Positions 35,448-43,520 of a stretch of 64,000 nucleotides of DNA are shown piece after piece. Under the pieces are notes generated by a model, which was not told where the DNA came from, did not search any database, and was given only the letters and a program-made list of their open reading frames with translations. Source of the DNA: Methylobacterium brachiatum (lineage in GTDB: Bacteria > Pseudomonadota > Alphaproteobacteria > Rhizobiales > Beijerinckiaceae); NCBI RefSeq assembly GCF_020523825.1, contig NZ_JAJALK010000010.1:1-64000 (forward strand). Reading direction: 5' to 3'. The position numbers were made by a program, and so were the translations under genes. Within the stretch, counting starts at the first letter, position 1. Each line of letters starts with the position of its first letter.

Positions 35448-37139
35448 TCACGCGGCGCGCCCGGCGAGCCGGCTCTGGTCGACGAAGATCCGGCCGTCCT
35501 GGGCGCGGCACTCGATCTGGTCCGACAGCCGGCCCGGCCGGATCCGGATCGCCGCCGGCCGGGCCAGGGAATCGGCCCGGTCCAGGAAGCCGGCGGCGTC
35601 CATCGGCGCGTCGCGGCCGCCGCCGAGCCCGCGCCACCACAGCACCGCCTTCTCCCGCTCGTAGCCGCTGCGCTCGGGCCGCAGGCGCACCCGCCAATCG
35701 GCCGCGGCCGCGCCGTCCCGCCAGCCGAGCACGAGGTCGAGCCCGTCCGGAGCCGCCTCAAGGCTCAGATCCGTCACCGGATGCCAGGGCGCATCCGCCT
35801 CCGGGGCAGGGCCGGCCGGCTCCGCGGCCGGCACGATCTCGGCCGAGAGGATCGGCAGCTCGTCCTCGGCCGCGGCGTCGTGCAGGGCGGCCGGATCGGC
35901 CTCGTCCTCCGGCTCGGTCCAGCAGGCCTCGCAGGTGGAGGCGTTCAGGGCGATCAGGGCGCCGCAGCCGGGGCAGGGCTTGGCGCGCAGGCCCCCTGCC
36001 CCGCCGAGCACCTGGGCGGCACTCTGCGCCGTCACGGCGTCCACCGGCCCGTGCATCCGAACCAGGCCGGCATAGTCGAGGATCAGCGCGTCTTCCTTGC
36101 CGGGGGCGCAGCGCAGCGCCCGGCCGACCTGCTGGACGTAGAGGCCGGTGCTGCGGGTCGGGCGCAGCAGGGCCACGAGGTCGACCTCCGGGGCGTTGAA
36201 GCCGGTGCCGAGCACGCCCACCGAGGTCAGGCAGCGGATTTTTCCGGCCCGGAATGCCGCCACGATCCGGTCGCGCTCCCGGCGGGGCGTCTCGCCCGAG
36301 ACCGTCTCGCAGGAATACCCCTCGGCCCGCACCGCGTCGCGCACGGCATCGGCATGGGCGAGGCCGGCGCAGAAGGCGAGCCAGGCCCGGCGGCCGCTGC
36401 CGTACTCCGTCAGCTCGGCCACGGCGGCCCGGGTGATCCAGTCGCGGTTGACCGCCGCCTCCAGCTCCCCCGGGATGTAGTCGCCCCCGCGCCGGCCGAC
36501 CCCGGAGACGTCGAGCTGGGTCAGGGTCGCCTTGGAGACGAGGGGCGCCAGAAAACCGCGCCGGATCAGGTCGCCGGTATCGGCCTCGTAGGCGATCCCG
36601 GCGAACAGGCGGCCCTCCCCTGCGTCGAGCCGGCCGGAATCGAGCCGGTAGGGGGTCGCGGTGAAGCCCGCCACCCGCATCCCGGGGGTCAGCGCCTGCA
36701 GGCCCGTCAAGAACCGGCCGTAGCGGGTATGGGCGGCGCGGGGGATCAGGTGCGCCTCGTCGACGATCACGAGGTCGCGCGGGCCGACCGCGTCGAGCCG
36801 GTCGGCCACGGACTGGATGCCGCAGACCAGGACCTGCGCCCCGGCCTCCCGCCGCCCGAGCCCGGCGGAGAAGATGCCGGCCGGCGCCTCCGGCCAGTAG
36901 CGGGTCAACTCGGAAAAGTTCTGGGCGACGAGCTCGCGGCTGTGGGTGACGATCGCCACCCGGGCGAGGGGGTTTTTTGTGACGGCCTCCCGGGCGAGGG
37001 CGGCGATGACCAGGGCCTTGCCGGCCCCGGTGGGCAGCACGACCAGATGGCCGGGCGCCGCCGCGTCGCCCCCTCCCCGCCCCCAGGCGGCCGCGAGCGC
37101 GTCGAGGCTGGCGCGCTGGTAGTCCCGCAAGCGCAGCAT
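35448..37139 (-). CDS. SF2 DEAD/DEAH-type helicase with C-terminal zinc-finger segment
   Basis: A 563-residue superfamily 2 helicase. Motif I reads LPTGAGKAL, with Ala where Thr or Ser normally binds magnesium. Motif II is DEAH (VIVDEAHLI), motif III is GFTATPYR, and motif VI is YVQQVGRALR. A likely zinc finger follows at about 395-415 (CPGCGALIALNASTCEAC). The C-terminal 120 residues are unassigned and include a WWRGLGGGRDAP segment. Similar helicases occur in phages and in alphaproteobacterial genomes. Stand-alone position and long acidic linker (about 420-470) are consistent with a phage-derived gene. The motif I change may lower ATPase activity. Confidence 0.85.
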   Translation of the reverse strand: MLRLRDYQRASLDALAAAWGRGGGDAAAPGHLVVLPTGAGKALVIAALAREAVTKNPLARVAIVTHSRELVAQNFSELTRYWPEAPAGIFSAGLGRREAGAQVLVCGIQSVADRLDAVGPRDLVIVDEAHLIPRAAHTRYGRFLTGLQALTPGMRVAGFTATPYRLDSGRLDAGEGRLFAGIAYEADTGDLIRRGFLAPLVSKATLTQLDVSGVGRRGGDYIPGELEAAVNRDWITRAAVAELTEYGSGRRAWLAFCAGLAHADAVRDAVRAEGYSCETVSGETPRRERDRIVAAFRAGKIRCLTSVGVLGTGFNAPEVDLVALLRPTRSTGLYVQQVGRALRCAPGKEDALILDYAGLVRMHGPVDAVTAQSAAQVLGGAGGLRAKPCPGCGALIALNASTCEACWTEPEDEADPAALHDAAAEDELPILSAEIVPAAEPAGPAPEADAPWHPVTDLSLEAAPDGLDLVLGWRDGAAAADWRVRLRPERSGYEREKAVLWWRGLGGGRDAPMDAAGFLDRADSLARPAAIRIRPGRLSDQIECRAQDGRIFVDQSRLAGRAA

Positions 37140-37240
37140 GGCGGCGGTCTAGCCGGGTCGGGCCGCCCTGTCCGTGGCGGCGGGGTCACGGATGGGGTCG
37201 GCGTCCATGCAGGGCGTGTGGACGCGGGTTCTCCCACCGC

Positions 37241-37359
37241 CCCCGCTCATCCTGAGGTGCCGCGCAGCGGCCTCGAAGGAGCCCTCCAGGGATCGCGCGG
37301 CTGGCTGGAGGGCTCCTGCGAGGTCTCCGCTGCGCTGCGCCGCCTCAGGATGAGGGGCG
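37241..37359. repeat. CTGAGG dispersed palindrome, intact copy
   Basis: Left arm 37241-37289 and right arm 37305-37359 are inverted repeats of about 50 bases with few mismatches (CTCATCCTGAGG outermost, GGAGCCCTCCAG innermost). The loop is 15 bases. A degenerate copy is split by the MITE near 5913-6360. The element lies upstream of the helicase gene, between two minus-strand genes, and could form a long transcript hairpin. Confidence 0.9.
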
Positions 37360-37424
37360 AGAGTGGGATAGTCGCGCGCGCAGCGCAGTGATTCAGGGCC
37401 GTCCAGGTCGGCAGGCTCTCATGC

Positions 37425-38180
37425 TCAGAGCCGTCGCAACAGGTAGATATCCATGATCCAGCCGTGCCGCGCCCGGGCCTCCGCGCGGACCCGCCGGATC
37501 TCGTCGCCGACCGTGCCGAGGCGGCCGGCAAGCAAAATCTCGTCCGGGCTGCCGAGATAGGCGCCCCAGTAGATCGTCAGATCCGGGTCGAGATGGGCGA
37601 AGCGCGGATCGCCGTCGAGCATCACCACGACGCTGTCGGCCCCCTCCGGCCAGCCCGCGGCGAGGCGGCGCCCGGTGGTGATCAGCACCGGTCCGCCGAT
37701 GGCGTTGAGCGGCACGCCGTGGCGGGCGGCCAGGACCTGCACGCTGGAGAGGCCGGGGATCACGGCGTAGCTCAGGGCGAGACGCCCGCGCGACGCAATG
37801 CGGTCGAGGATCCGCAGGGTGCTGTCGTAGAGGGCCGGGTCGCCCCAGACCAGGATCGCCCCGACCTGCCCGGCCTCGAGCTCCGCCGCGAAGGCCGTCT
37901 CCAGCCGCTCGGCCCGGGCCGCGTGCCAGGCCTCGACGGTGGCGCCGTAATCGGCCGGGTGGCGCTCCCGGGGCGGGTCGTCGACGGTGACGACCCGATG
38001 GGGGTTTCGGATATGGGCGGCGCAGATCCGCTTGCGGATCTCCACGAGGTCGGCGGTCTCGGCGCGCTTATCGAGCACGAACACCGCGTCGACATCGGAG
38101 AGCGCCCGCACCGCCTGGAGGGTCAGGTGCTCGGGATCGCCCGTGCCGATGCCGATGACCCGGATCTGCCTGTCCTGCAT
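37425..38180 (-). CDS. cobF: Precorrin-6A synthase (deacetylating)
   Basis: A 251-residue tetrapyrrole methylase of the CobF type. It methylates C-1 of precorrin-5 and releases acetate in aerobic cobalamin synthesis. The N-terminus IRVIGIGTGDPEHLTLQAVRAL is the SAM-binding P-loop-like signature. LVWGDPALYDSTLRIL and VIPGLSSVQVLAA are further family motifs. The C-terminal MDIYLLRRL fits. It is not in a cob cluster; the other cobalamin genes must lie elsewhere. It is the last gene of a minus-strand run that begins with the PLP-lyase, aldolase and cyclodeaminase genes, 48 bases after the last. Whether the link is functional is unknown. Confidence 0.93.
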   Translation of the reverse strand: MQDRQIRVIGIGTGDPEHLTLQAVRALSDVDAVFVLDKRAETADLVEIRKRICAAHIRNPHRVVTVDDPPRERHPADYGATVEAWHAARAERLETAFAAELEAGQVGAILVWGDPALYDSTLRILDRIASRGRLALSYAVIPGLSSVQVLAARHGVPLNAIGGPVLITTGRRLAAGWPEGADSVVVMLDGDPRFAHLDPDLTIYWGAYLGSPDEILLAGRLGTVGDEIRRVRAEARARHGWIMDIYLLRRL

Positions 38181-38228
38181 GCCGCTCTGTCCTCCGCCGG
38201 GGCGGGGGAGGGCCGGCGTCGGCGTCCC

Positions 38229-39158
38229 CTACCCGCGCCCGCCCGCTTTGGCGAGGATCGCCCGGGCGATGGTCAGGTCCTGGAGGGCGATGCCGGAGGA
38301 GTCGAACACCGTGATCGCCTCCGGGTCGGTCCGCGCGCCCTCCCCGCTTTCGAGCACGGGGCCGATCGCCCGCAGCTCCGCCGCCGCGGGGGCGTGCTGG
38401 AACTCGCCGATGGTGCGCGATTGCTCGGGCAGGTCGCAGTAGAGGGCCGCCCGTTCCAGCAGGGCCGGGGGCAGCTCCTGCTTGCCCTTGGCATCCGCCC
38501 CCATGGCGGCGACATGGGTGCCGGGGCGGACCCAATCGGCCTCGAACAACGGCGCCCGGGCGGGCGTCGCCGTGACGATCACGTCGGCGGCCCGGCAGGC
38601 CTCCTGCGGATCGGCCGCCCGCACCTCCACGGCGATCCCCTGCCCGCGCAGGCGCTCGCCGAACCCCGCGACCTTGGCCGCGTCGCGCGCCACCACCAGC
38701 ATGGTCCGGATCGGCAGGATCCGGGCGAGCGCCGCGCATTCGAACTCCGCCTGGTTGCCGGCCCCGAACACGGCGAGCACCGCCGAATCCGGCCGGGCCA
38801 GGACGCTCGCCGCCACCGCGTCGGCGGCGGCGGTGCGGTAGGCGTTGACGCGGCCCGCCTCGATCACCGTGTCGACCCGGCCGACCTCCTGGTCGAACAG
38901 CAGGATCACCGAATTGTGCCGCGGCAGGCCCCGGTCGGGATTGCCCGGCCAGAACGAGCCGACCTTCAGGCCGGCATAAGCGGCGGTCGATCCCGACTTG
39001 ATCGAGAACCGGTTGGTCGGCTCCGAACCGTGCCCCAGCACCGCCGGGAACAGGGTGGTGCCCGGCGCGACCGCGGCGATCAGCGCCTCCCGGGCCGCCT
39101 CGAACGCCAGGGCGTGATCGACCAGGGCGGCGGATTCCTCTTCCGAGATGAAGCGCAT
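38229..39158 (-). CDS. Ornithine cyclodeaminase-family reductase, BhcD (iminosuccinate reductase)-like
   Basis: A 309-residue member of the ornithine cyclodeaminase/mu-crystallin family. It has the Rossmann motif VFGAGNQAEFEC (about 148-159) and AYRTAAADAVAAS ahead of it. KVGSFWPGNPDRGLPRHNSV resembles the KAGGYWPHN and NHQST region of BhcD from the beta-hydroxyaspartate pathway, as best remembered. Proline formation from ornithine is therefore less likely than reduction of an imine such as iminosuccinate. Asp in ITVFDSSG near the C-terminus is the expected catalytic acid. It follows the BhcC-like aldolase gene by 160 bases, with a composite repeat between. Assignment as BhcD is inference from context and similarity. 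Confidence 0.8.
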   Translation of the reverse strand: MRFISEEESAALVDHALAFEAAREALIAAVAPGTTLFPAVLGHGSEPTNRFSIKSGSTAAYAGLKVGSFWPGNPDRGLPRHNSVILLFDQEVGRVDTVIEAGRVNAYRTAAADAVAASVLARPDSAVLAVFGAGNQAEFECAALARILPIRTMLVVARDAAKVAGFGERLRGQGIAVEVRAADPQEACRAADVIVTATPARAPLFEADWVRPGTHVAAMGADAKGKQELPPALLERAALYCDLPEQSRTIGEFQHAPAAAELRAIGPVLESGEGARTDPEAITVFDSSGIALQDLTIARAILAKAGGRG

Positions 39159-39181
39159 GACGTGACGATCTCCAAGGTCAT

Positions 39182-39300
39182 GGTTTCAAAAGGTCTGCGA
39201 CCTTTTGCGGGTGCAGGGCAGAGCCTTGCTAGGATGCATCAGGGCCGGCGTTAGAATTTCTGCCCGATACCCAGCCAAAGGGCTCGCCCTTTGGGAACCC
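39182..39300. repeat. Composite palindromic repeat, full copy 3
   Basis: TTTCAAAAGGTC with GACCTTTTG (39184-39208) and CCAAAGGGC with GCCCTTTGG (39273-39295) mark the two ends. The middle is more divergent than in the copies at 8207 and 15543. It begins 18 bases beyond the aldolase stop on the minus strand and ends 23 bases before the start of the next gene on that strand, so it may cut the operon transcript or attenuate it. Confidence 0.8.
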
Positions 39301-39318
39301 ATGACGGTACAGACCCCA

Positions 39319-40440
39319 TCACAACGTCATGCCGCGGGCGGTGACCGGCCAGACCGCCTCGACCCGGCCGTTCCGCACGGCGACATACCAGTCGTAGACG
39401 TTGACGGTCGGGTCGCAATGGCCTGGAATCAGCTTCAGGCGGTCGTTGAGCTTGAGCACGTTGCCGGGATCGCTGATCACCCCGTGCTCGTCCGAGCACT
39501 TGACGTATTCGACGTCGCTCCGGCCGAACACCAGGGGCAGGCCGCTGTCGATGCTCTGAGCCTTCAGGCCGGCATCGCAGATCGCGACATCGGCCTTGGC
39601 CTTGCTCATGATCGACGTGACGATGAACAGGCTGTTCTCGAAATCGCCGATCGGCTGACCGCTCGCATCCTTCACCCGCTGGTAGTCGGCGTCCATGAAC
39701 ACGTAGGAGCCGCATTGCAGCTCGTTGTAGACGCCGCTGCCGCCCTCCAGGGCGAAGCTGCCGGTGCCGGCGCCCGCCACGATGGCGCAATCGAGCCCTT
39801 CGGCCTTCAGCAGGTCGACGGTGCGCTTCGTGTCGTCGATCGCCGCCTGGATCAGCGCCTTGCGCTCGGCGTAGTCGCGCACGTGCTGCGCCCGGCCCTG
39901 ATAGGCCTGCAGCCCGGCGAATGTGAGCCCCGGCGCCGCCGCGATCCGCTTGGCGATCGCCACGGCCGGCTCGCCCGGGGCGACGCCGCAGCGGCCGGCG
40001 CCGACATCGATCTCCACCAGGGCCTCGAGGGTGACGCCGTACTTCACCGCCGCCGCCGACAGGTCATCGACATTGCCGAGGTCGTCGACGCAGACCAGGA
40101 CCCGCGCCCGGGTGGCGAGCGCGGCCAGGCGCTCGATCTTCTGGGGCGCCACGACCTGGTTCGACACGAGCACGTCGCGGATGCCGGCGCTGACCAGGGC
40201 CTCGGCCTCGCTGACCTTCTGGCAGCAGACGCCGCAGGCCCCGCCCCGCTCGATCTGCACGGTCGCGATGTCGGAGGATTTGTGCGTCTTGGCGTGGGCC
40301 CGGTGGCGCAGGCCGTTCTCCTTCATGAAGCGGCCGAGCTTGTCGACGTTGCGCTCGAACGCGTCGAGATCGACCATCAGGCAGGGGGTGTCGATCTCCT
40401 CGACCGGCATGCCGACGCGGGCGGGAATGTTGTTGCGCAT
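39319..40440 (-). CDS. DSD1-family PLP enzyme, 3-hydroxyaspartate aldolase (BhcC)-like
   Basis: A 373-residue alanine-racemase-fold PLP enzyme of the D-threonine/3-hydroxyaspartate aldolase family. The PLP lysine is Lys51 in RAHAKTHKSSD. VEIDVGAGRCGV and ELQCGSYVFMDADY follow, and a divalent-metal site at His341 and Asp343 (PGHCDPT) closes the active site. Overall it resembles BhcC of Paracoccus, which joins glyoxylate and glycine into beta-hydroxyaspartate, as best remembered. A very strong ribosome site, AGGAGG with seven bases spacing, precedes the ATG at 40440. It follows the PLP-lyase gene by 53 bases. Reaction direction and stereochemistry cannot be read from sequence. Confidence 0.88.
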   Translation of the reverse strand: MRNNIPARVGMPVEEIDTPCLMVDLDAFERNVDKLGRFMKENGLRHRAHAKTHKSSDIATVQIERGGACGVCCQKVSEAEALVSAGIRDVLVSNQVVAPQKIERLAALATRARVLVCVDDLGNVDDLSAAAVKYGVTLEALVEIDVGAGRCGVAPGEPAVAIAKRIAAAPGLTFAGLQAYQGRAQHVRDYAERKALIQAAIDDTKRTVDLLKAEGLDCAIVAGAGTGSFALEGGSGVYNELQCGSYVFMDADYQRVKDASGQPIGDFENSLFIVTSIMSKAKADVAICDAGLKAQSIDSGLPLVFGRSDVEYVKCSDEHGVISDPGNVLKLNDRLKLIPGHCDPTVNVYDWYVAVRNGRVEAVWPVTARGMTL

Positions 40441-40493
40441 GGGTTTTCCTCCTGTCGGGGCGTCTTCTTGGTTCGCGGTCGCGGAAGCTCAGG

Positions 40494-41633
40494 TCACGGG
40501 GCGAGACCCAAAAGCTCGGCGATGCGCGGCGTCGCCTTGATGCCGGTGCCGGTGAGCACCACCGCGACGGTCTCGTCGGGGCGGATCGCGCCGCTCGCGG
40601 TCAGGTCGGTCAGCGCCGCCGCGGCCATGGCGCAGGTCGGCTCGACGTAGAGGCCGGAGCGGGCGAGCTCCATCAGCGCCGCCTCGATCGCCGCCTCCGA
40701 GACCGCCACGGTGCCGCCCCCGGAGCGGCGGAGCGCCGCCAGCACCGCCCGGCCGCGCACCGGCTGGGCGATGGACGCGCCCTCGGCGAGCGTCGGGCGC
40801 GGGGTGACCGCCACATAGTCTTCGGCCCCCGCCTCGAAGCCGGCATGCAGGGGCGCGCAATGGGCCGGCTGCACCGCGTAGAGGCGCGGCAGCCGGGCGA
40901 TCGCCCCCCGGCGCAGCAGCTCCGAGAAGCCGATATCGCAGCCCAGGATGTTACTGCCCGCCCCGCACGGGATGATCACCGCGCCGGGGGCGGAGAAGCC
41001 CAGATCCTCCCACAGCTCGTAGGCGAGCGTCTTGGTGCCCTGGAGGAAATGCGCCTGCCAGTTGTGGCTGGCATAGAAGATCTCCTCGGCCTGCCGCACG
41101 GCCGCGTCCGCGGTGTCCTGGCGGGTGCCGGGGATCAGCTCGACCTCGGCGCCGGCGGCGCGCATCTGCACGGTCTTGGCCGGCGAGGTCGAGGCCGGGA
41201 CCAGGATCTTGGCCCGCATCCCGGCGGCGGCCGCGTAGGTCGCCACGGCGGCGCCGCCGTTGCCGGACGAATCCTCCAGCACCGCGTCGATGCCCTGCTG
41301 GCGCAGGATCGACAGCATCACGGAGGCGCCGCGATCCTTGAAGCTGCCCGAGGGGGCGAACCATTCGAGCTTGAAATGGGCCTGGCGCCCCCGCCAGGGC
41401 CGGCGCACCAGCGGCGTGCAGCCCTCCCCCAGCGAGACCGGATCCGTGACCGCCACCGGCAGCGCCGCCGCGTAGCGCCAGAGCGAGCGCTGCCCGGTAT
41501 CGATCTGCCCCCGGTCGATCCCGGGCAGCGGCGAGATCATCAGCGGGCCGCCCGAATCACCCCGCCAGCGCGGGATCTCGATCGGGTAGGAGGCGCCGGT
41601 GGCGGGGTCGATATAGGCAGGGGGCATGCGCAT
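40494..41633 (-). CDS. Fold-type-II PLP enzyme, threonine synthase-like
   Basis: A 379-residue PLP-dependent lyase or synthase of the threonine synthase/tryptophan synthase beta fold. Lys99 in APSGSFKDRGAS is the PLP lysine. SSGNGGAAVATYAAAAGM binds the substrate carboxylate, and GAGSNILG binds the PLP phosphate. It has an N-terminal extension of about 60 residues with a short Pro/Asp-rich segment, as in threonine synthases. In this cluster it could act as the hydroxyaspartate dehydratase, the role played by BhcB. BhcB, however, is closer to serine/threonine dehydratases. The ATG at 41633 is chosen; GTG at 41636 and ATG at 41627 are alternatives. A palindrome lies 33 bases upstream. Confidence 0.8.
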   Translation of the reverse strand: MRMPPAYIDPATGASYPIEIPRWRGDSGGPLMISPLPGIDRGQIDTGQRSLWRYAAALPVAVTDPVSLGEGCTPLVRRPWRGRQAHFKLEWFAPSGSFKDRGASVMLSILRQQGIDAVLEDSSGNGGAAVATYAAAAGMRAKILVPASTSPAKTVQMRAAGAEVELIPGTRQDTADAAVRQAEEIFYASHNWQAHFLQGTKTLAYELWEDLGFSAPGAVIIPCGAGSNILGCDIGFSELLRRGAIARLPRLYAVQPAHCAPLHAGFEAGAEDYVAVTPRPTLAEGASIAQPVRGRAVLAALRRSGGGTVAVSEAAIEAALMELARSGLYVEPTCAMAAAALTDLTASGAIRPDETVAVVLTGTGIKATPRIAELLGLAP

Positions 41634-41665
41634 CACGGCTCGGGAATCCGGGGCAGCTCGGGTAG

Positions 41666-41673
41666 TGTATACA
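41666..41673. promoter_or_regulatory. TGTATACA palindrome, GntR-operator-like
   Basis: A perfect 8-bp palindrome in an AT-rich island (TGTATACATAATAAT, 41666-41680) 33 bases before the PLP-lyase start. FadR-subfamily GntR regulators bind sites with GTATAC at the core. No regulator gene is in sight. Confidence 0.45.
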
Positions 41674-41748
41674 TAATAATCCGACCTGGCACGTCGGCCG
41701 TGGGACGTCCGGGATCCTGTGCGGATGCGGAGCGGGGCTCTCTGGCCA

Positions 41749-41801
41749 CATCAGGGCTCCGCCCTGATCACCCGCCAAAGGGCTGGCCCTTTGGGAACCC
41801 C
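41749..41801. repeat. Composite palindromic repeat, half copy 4
   Basis: CCAAAGGGC with GCCCTTTGG (41776-41795) and TCAGGGC with GCCCTGA (41751-41768) form two stems. The copy begins 18 bases after the dadA stop on the minus strand. It carries only one side of the full element. Confidence 0.8.
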
Positions 41802-41818
41802 GGACTATCCAAGCCGCA

Positions 41819-43093
41819 TCAGGCTGCCAGATCCAGGCCCACGGCCTCCGGCGCGTGCTCGGTGGCCACCGCCTCGGCGACGAGCTCGGCGGTGGCGCCC
41901 GAGAGGGTCCAGCCGAGATGGCCGTGGCCGGTGTTGTAGAACACGCCCTTCCGGCGCCCGCGGCCGACCTTGGGCAGCATGTTCGGCAGCATCGGGCGCA
42001 GGCCGCTCCAGGCCACGACCCGGTCGGTATCGACCAGCGGGAACTGCTCCCGGGTCCAGTCGATCAGCGGCTGCACCCGGTCGTGGCGGATGTCGCGGTT
42101 GAAGCCGTTGAACTCGGCGGTGCCGGCGACCCGCAGGCGCTCGTCGCCGAGCCGGCTGGTGACGATCTTGGCCGCCTCGTCGAGGATGCTGACCTCCGGG
42201 GCCGCCTTCTGCGCCTGCGGGGTCAGCAGGTTGACGGTGATCGAGTAGCCCTTCACCGGGTAGACGTTGACCCGGTCCCCGAGCATCGCGGCGAAGCGCC
42301 GGCTGGCGCAGCCCGCGCAGATCACCACCGCGTCGGCGTGCAGCACCTGCGCGTCGGCGGCCGGCCGGTCGGCAAGATGGCCTGCTTGACGCCAGCCGAT
42401 GGCGTAGCCCCCCTCCCCGGCCGCGATCGTCTCGACGCTGGCGTCGTGGACGAAGCGGACGCCCTTGCGGGCGCAGGCGGCGGCGAGGCCGCGGGTGAAT
42501 TTGTGGATGTCGCCGGTGGCGTCCGACGGGGTGAAGTAGCCGCCCGCATAGGTGCCGGCCAGCGTCGGCTCGATCGCCCGGATCTCCTCCGGGGTCACGG
42601 CGTAGCGCTCGAGCCCGCCCTCCCGCAGCAGGGCGTTGACGGCGTGCGCCTTCTCGAAGCTCGCCCGGTCCCGGTAGAAATGCAGGATGCCGCGGGTCTT
42701 GAGGTCGAAATCGATCCCCTCGGCCTCCGCCATGGCGAACAGGGCGGTGCGCGCCTTGAGCGCCAGCCGCACGGTCTCCACGGTGTTCTGCCGGTAATGG
42801 GCGATCTCGCGCATGAACTCCGCCATCCAGGACAGCTTGTGCCAGGACGGGGTGGGATTCATCAGGAGCGGCGCGTCGCGGCGCATCATCCACTGGATGC
42901 CGTGAAGCACGGTGGAGAGCTTGTTCCAGACCTCGGCGTTGCAGGCCGAGAGCTGGCCGCCATTGGCGAAGGAGGTCTCCATGGCGGCGTAGCGCTGCCG
43001 GTCGACGACGGTGACGCTGTAGCCGCGCCGGGCGAGCGCATAGGCGGTGGTCACGCCGGTGATGCCGGCGCCGATGATGGCGATGTGGGTCAT
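41819..43093 (-). CDS. dadA: D-amino acid dehydrogenase (DadA-type FAD oxidoreductase)
   Basis: A 424-residue FAD enzyme of the DadA/glycine-oxidase family. GAGITGVTTAYALARRGY is the N-terminal dinucleotide motif. SFANGGQLSACNAEVW is the family's active-site loop, and NTGHGHLGWTLSGAT ends the FAD-binding part. Such enzymes convert D-amino acids, and in some relatives glycine, to keto acids and ammonia, feeding electrons to the respiratory chain. A tandem glycine riboswitch stands just before it, which makes glycine or a glycine-derived compound the likely substrate. The start at 43093 follows GGAG; the frame remains open upstream only through the riboswitch. A half repeat follows the stop. 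Confidence 0.9.
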   Translation of the reverse strand: MTHIAIIGAGITGVTTAYALARRGYSVTVVDRQRYAAMETSFANGGQLSACNAEVWNKLSTVLHGIQWMMRRDAPLLMNPTPSWHKLSWMAEFMREIAHYRQNTVETVRLALKARTALFAMAEAEGIDFDLKTRGILHFYRDRASFEKAHAVNALLREGGLERYAVTPEEIRAIEPTLAGTYAGGYFTPSDATGDIHKFTRGLAAACARKGVRFVHDASVETIAAGEGGYAIGWRQAGHLADRPAADAQVLHADAVVICAGCASRRFAAMLGDRVNVYPVKGYSITVNLLTPQAQKAAPEVSILDEAAKIVTSRLGDERLRVAGTAEFNGFNRDIRHDRVQPLIDWTREQFPLVDTDRVVAWSGLRPMLPNMLPKVGRGRRKGVFYNTGHGHLGWTLSGATAELVAEAVATEHAPEAVGLDLAA

Positions 43094-43160
43094 GATGGGT
43101 ACTCCGGGACGTGCGGACGCGGGAAGGCCGCCCCTTGCGGGTTGGCCGGTTGCGCGCCCC

Positions 43161-43367
43161 ATCTGTCCCGGTGCCTGAGAGCTTGATCCGGCCGGCCCTG
43201 GCGAGGCTGGCACGGACGTCCCCTTCGGCGGGTGCCCACGGAGAAATCCGCTGCACCGCTCTCCAGATCGCCCTGACGACACGGTTCCGGTGCCTGAGAG
43301 TTTCCGGGGCGGTTGCTCCGTCGGCGCCGGGCCCCCCTCTGGCGGGTGGATCCCGGTCTCTCCCGCA
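43161..43367 (-). promoter_or_regulatory. Tandem glycine riboswitch upstream of dadA
   Basis: Two aptamers lie in series on the minus strand. Each starts with GGAGAG (43361 down and 43264 down) and ends with CTCTCAGGCACC (43300-43289 and 43181-43170). The second has CGCCGAAGGGG (43230-43220), a core glycine-aptamer motif. The first has the related GCCAGAGGGGGGC. The order, short linker and motif pairs match the gcvT-type tandem glycine riboswitch. It ends 67 bases before the dadA ATG. No poly-U terminator follows the second aptamer, so control of translation start is more likely than termination. Glycine should switch on dadA, as in other tandem glycine riboswitches (known of the class). Confidence 0.93.
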
Positions 43368-43520
43368 TCGTCGTGATGGGCCGAGACGGGATACCCCGAT
43401 TCGGCCGACCGGGTGAAGGCCGGGCGCCCCGTCCCGGCCGACAGCGCGGCCGCCCTGTCACCCGCCGGGAGCGAACCCGGCGCTGGCCGGTTGACCGGTC
43501 GAGGCCGAGGAGACGCCCCG

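Noticed and set aside
37241..37359. Long palindrome considered as an IS end or terminator
   Set aside because: No transposase, no target duplication and no T tract; it matches another copy and is best called a dispersed repeat.
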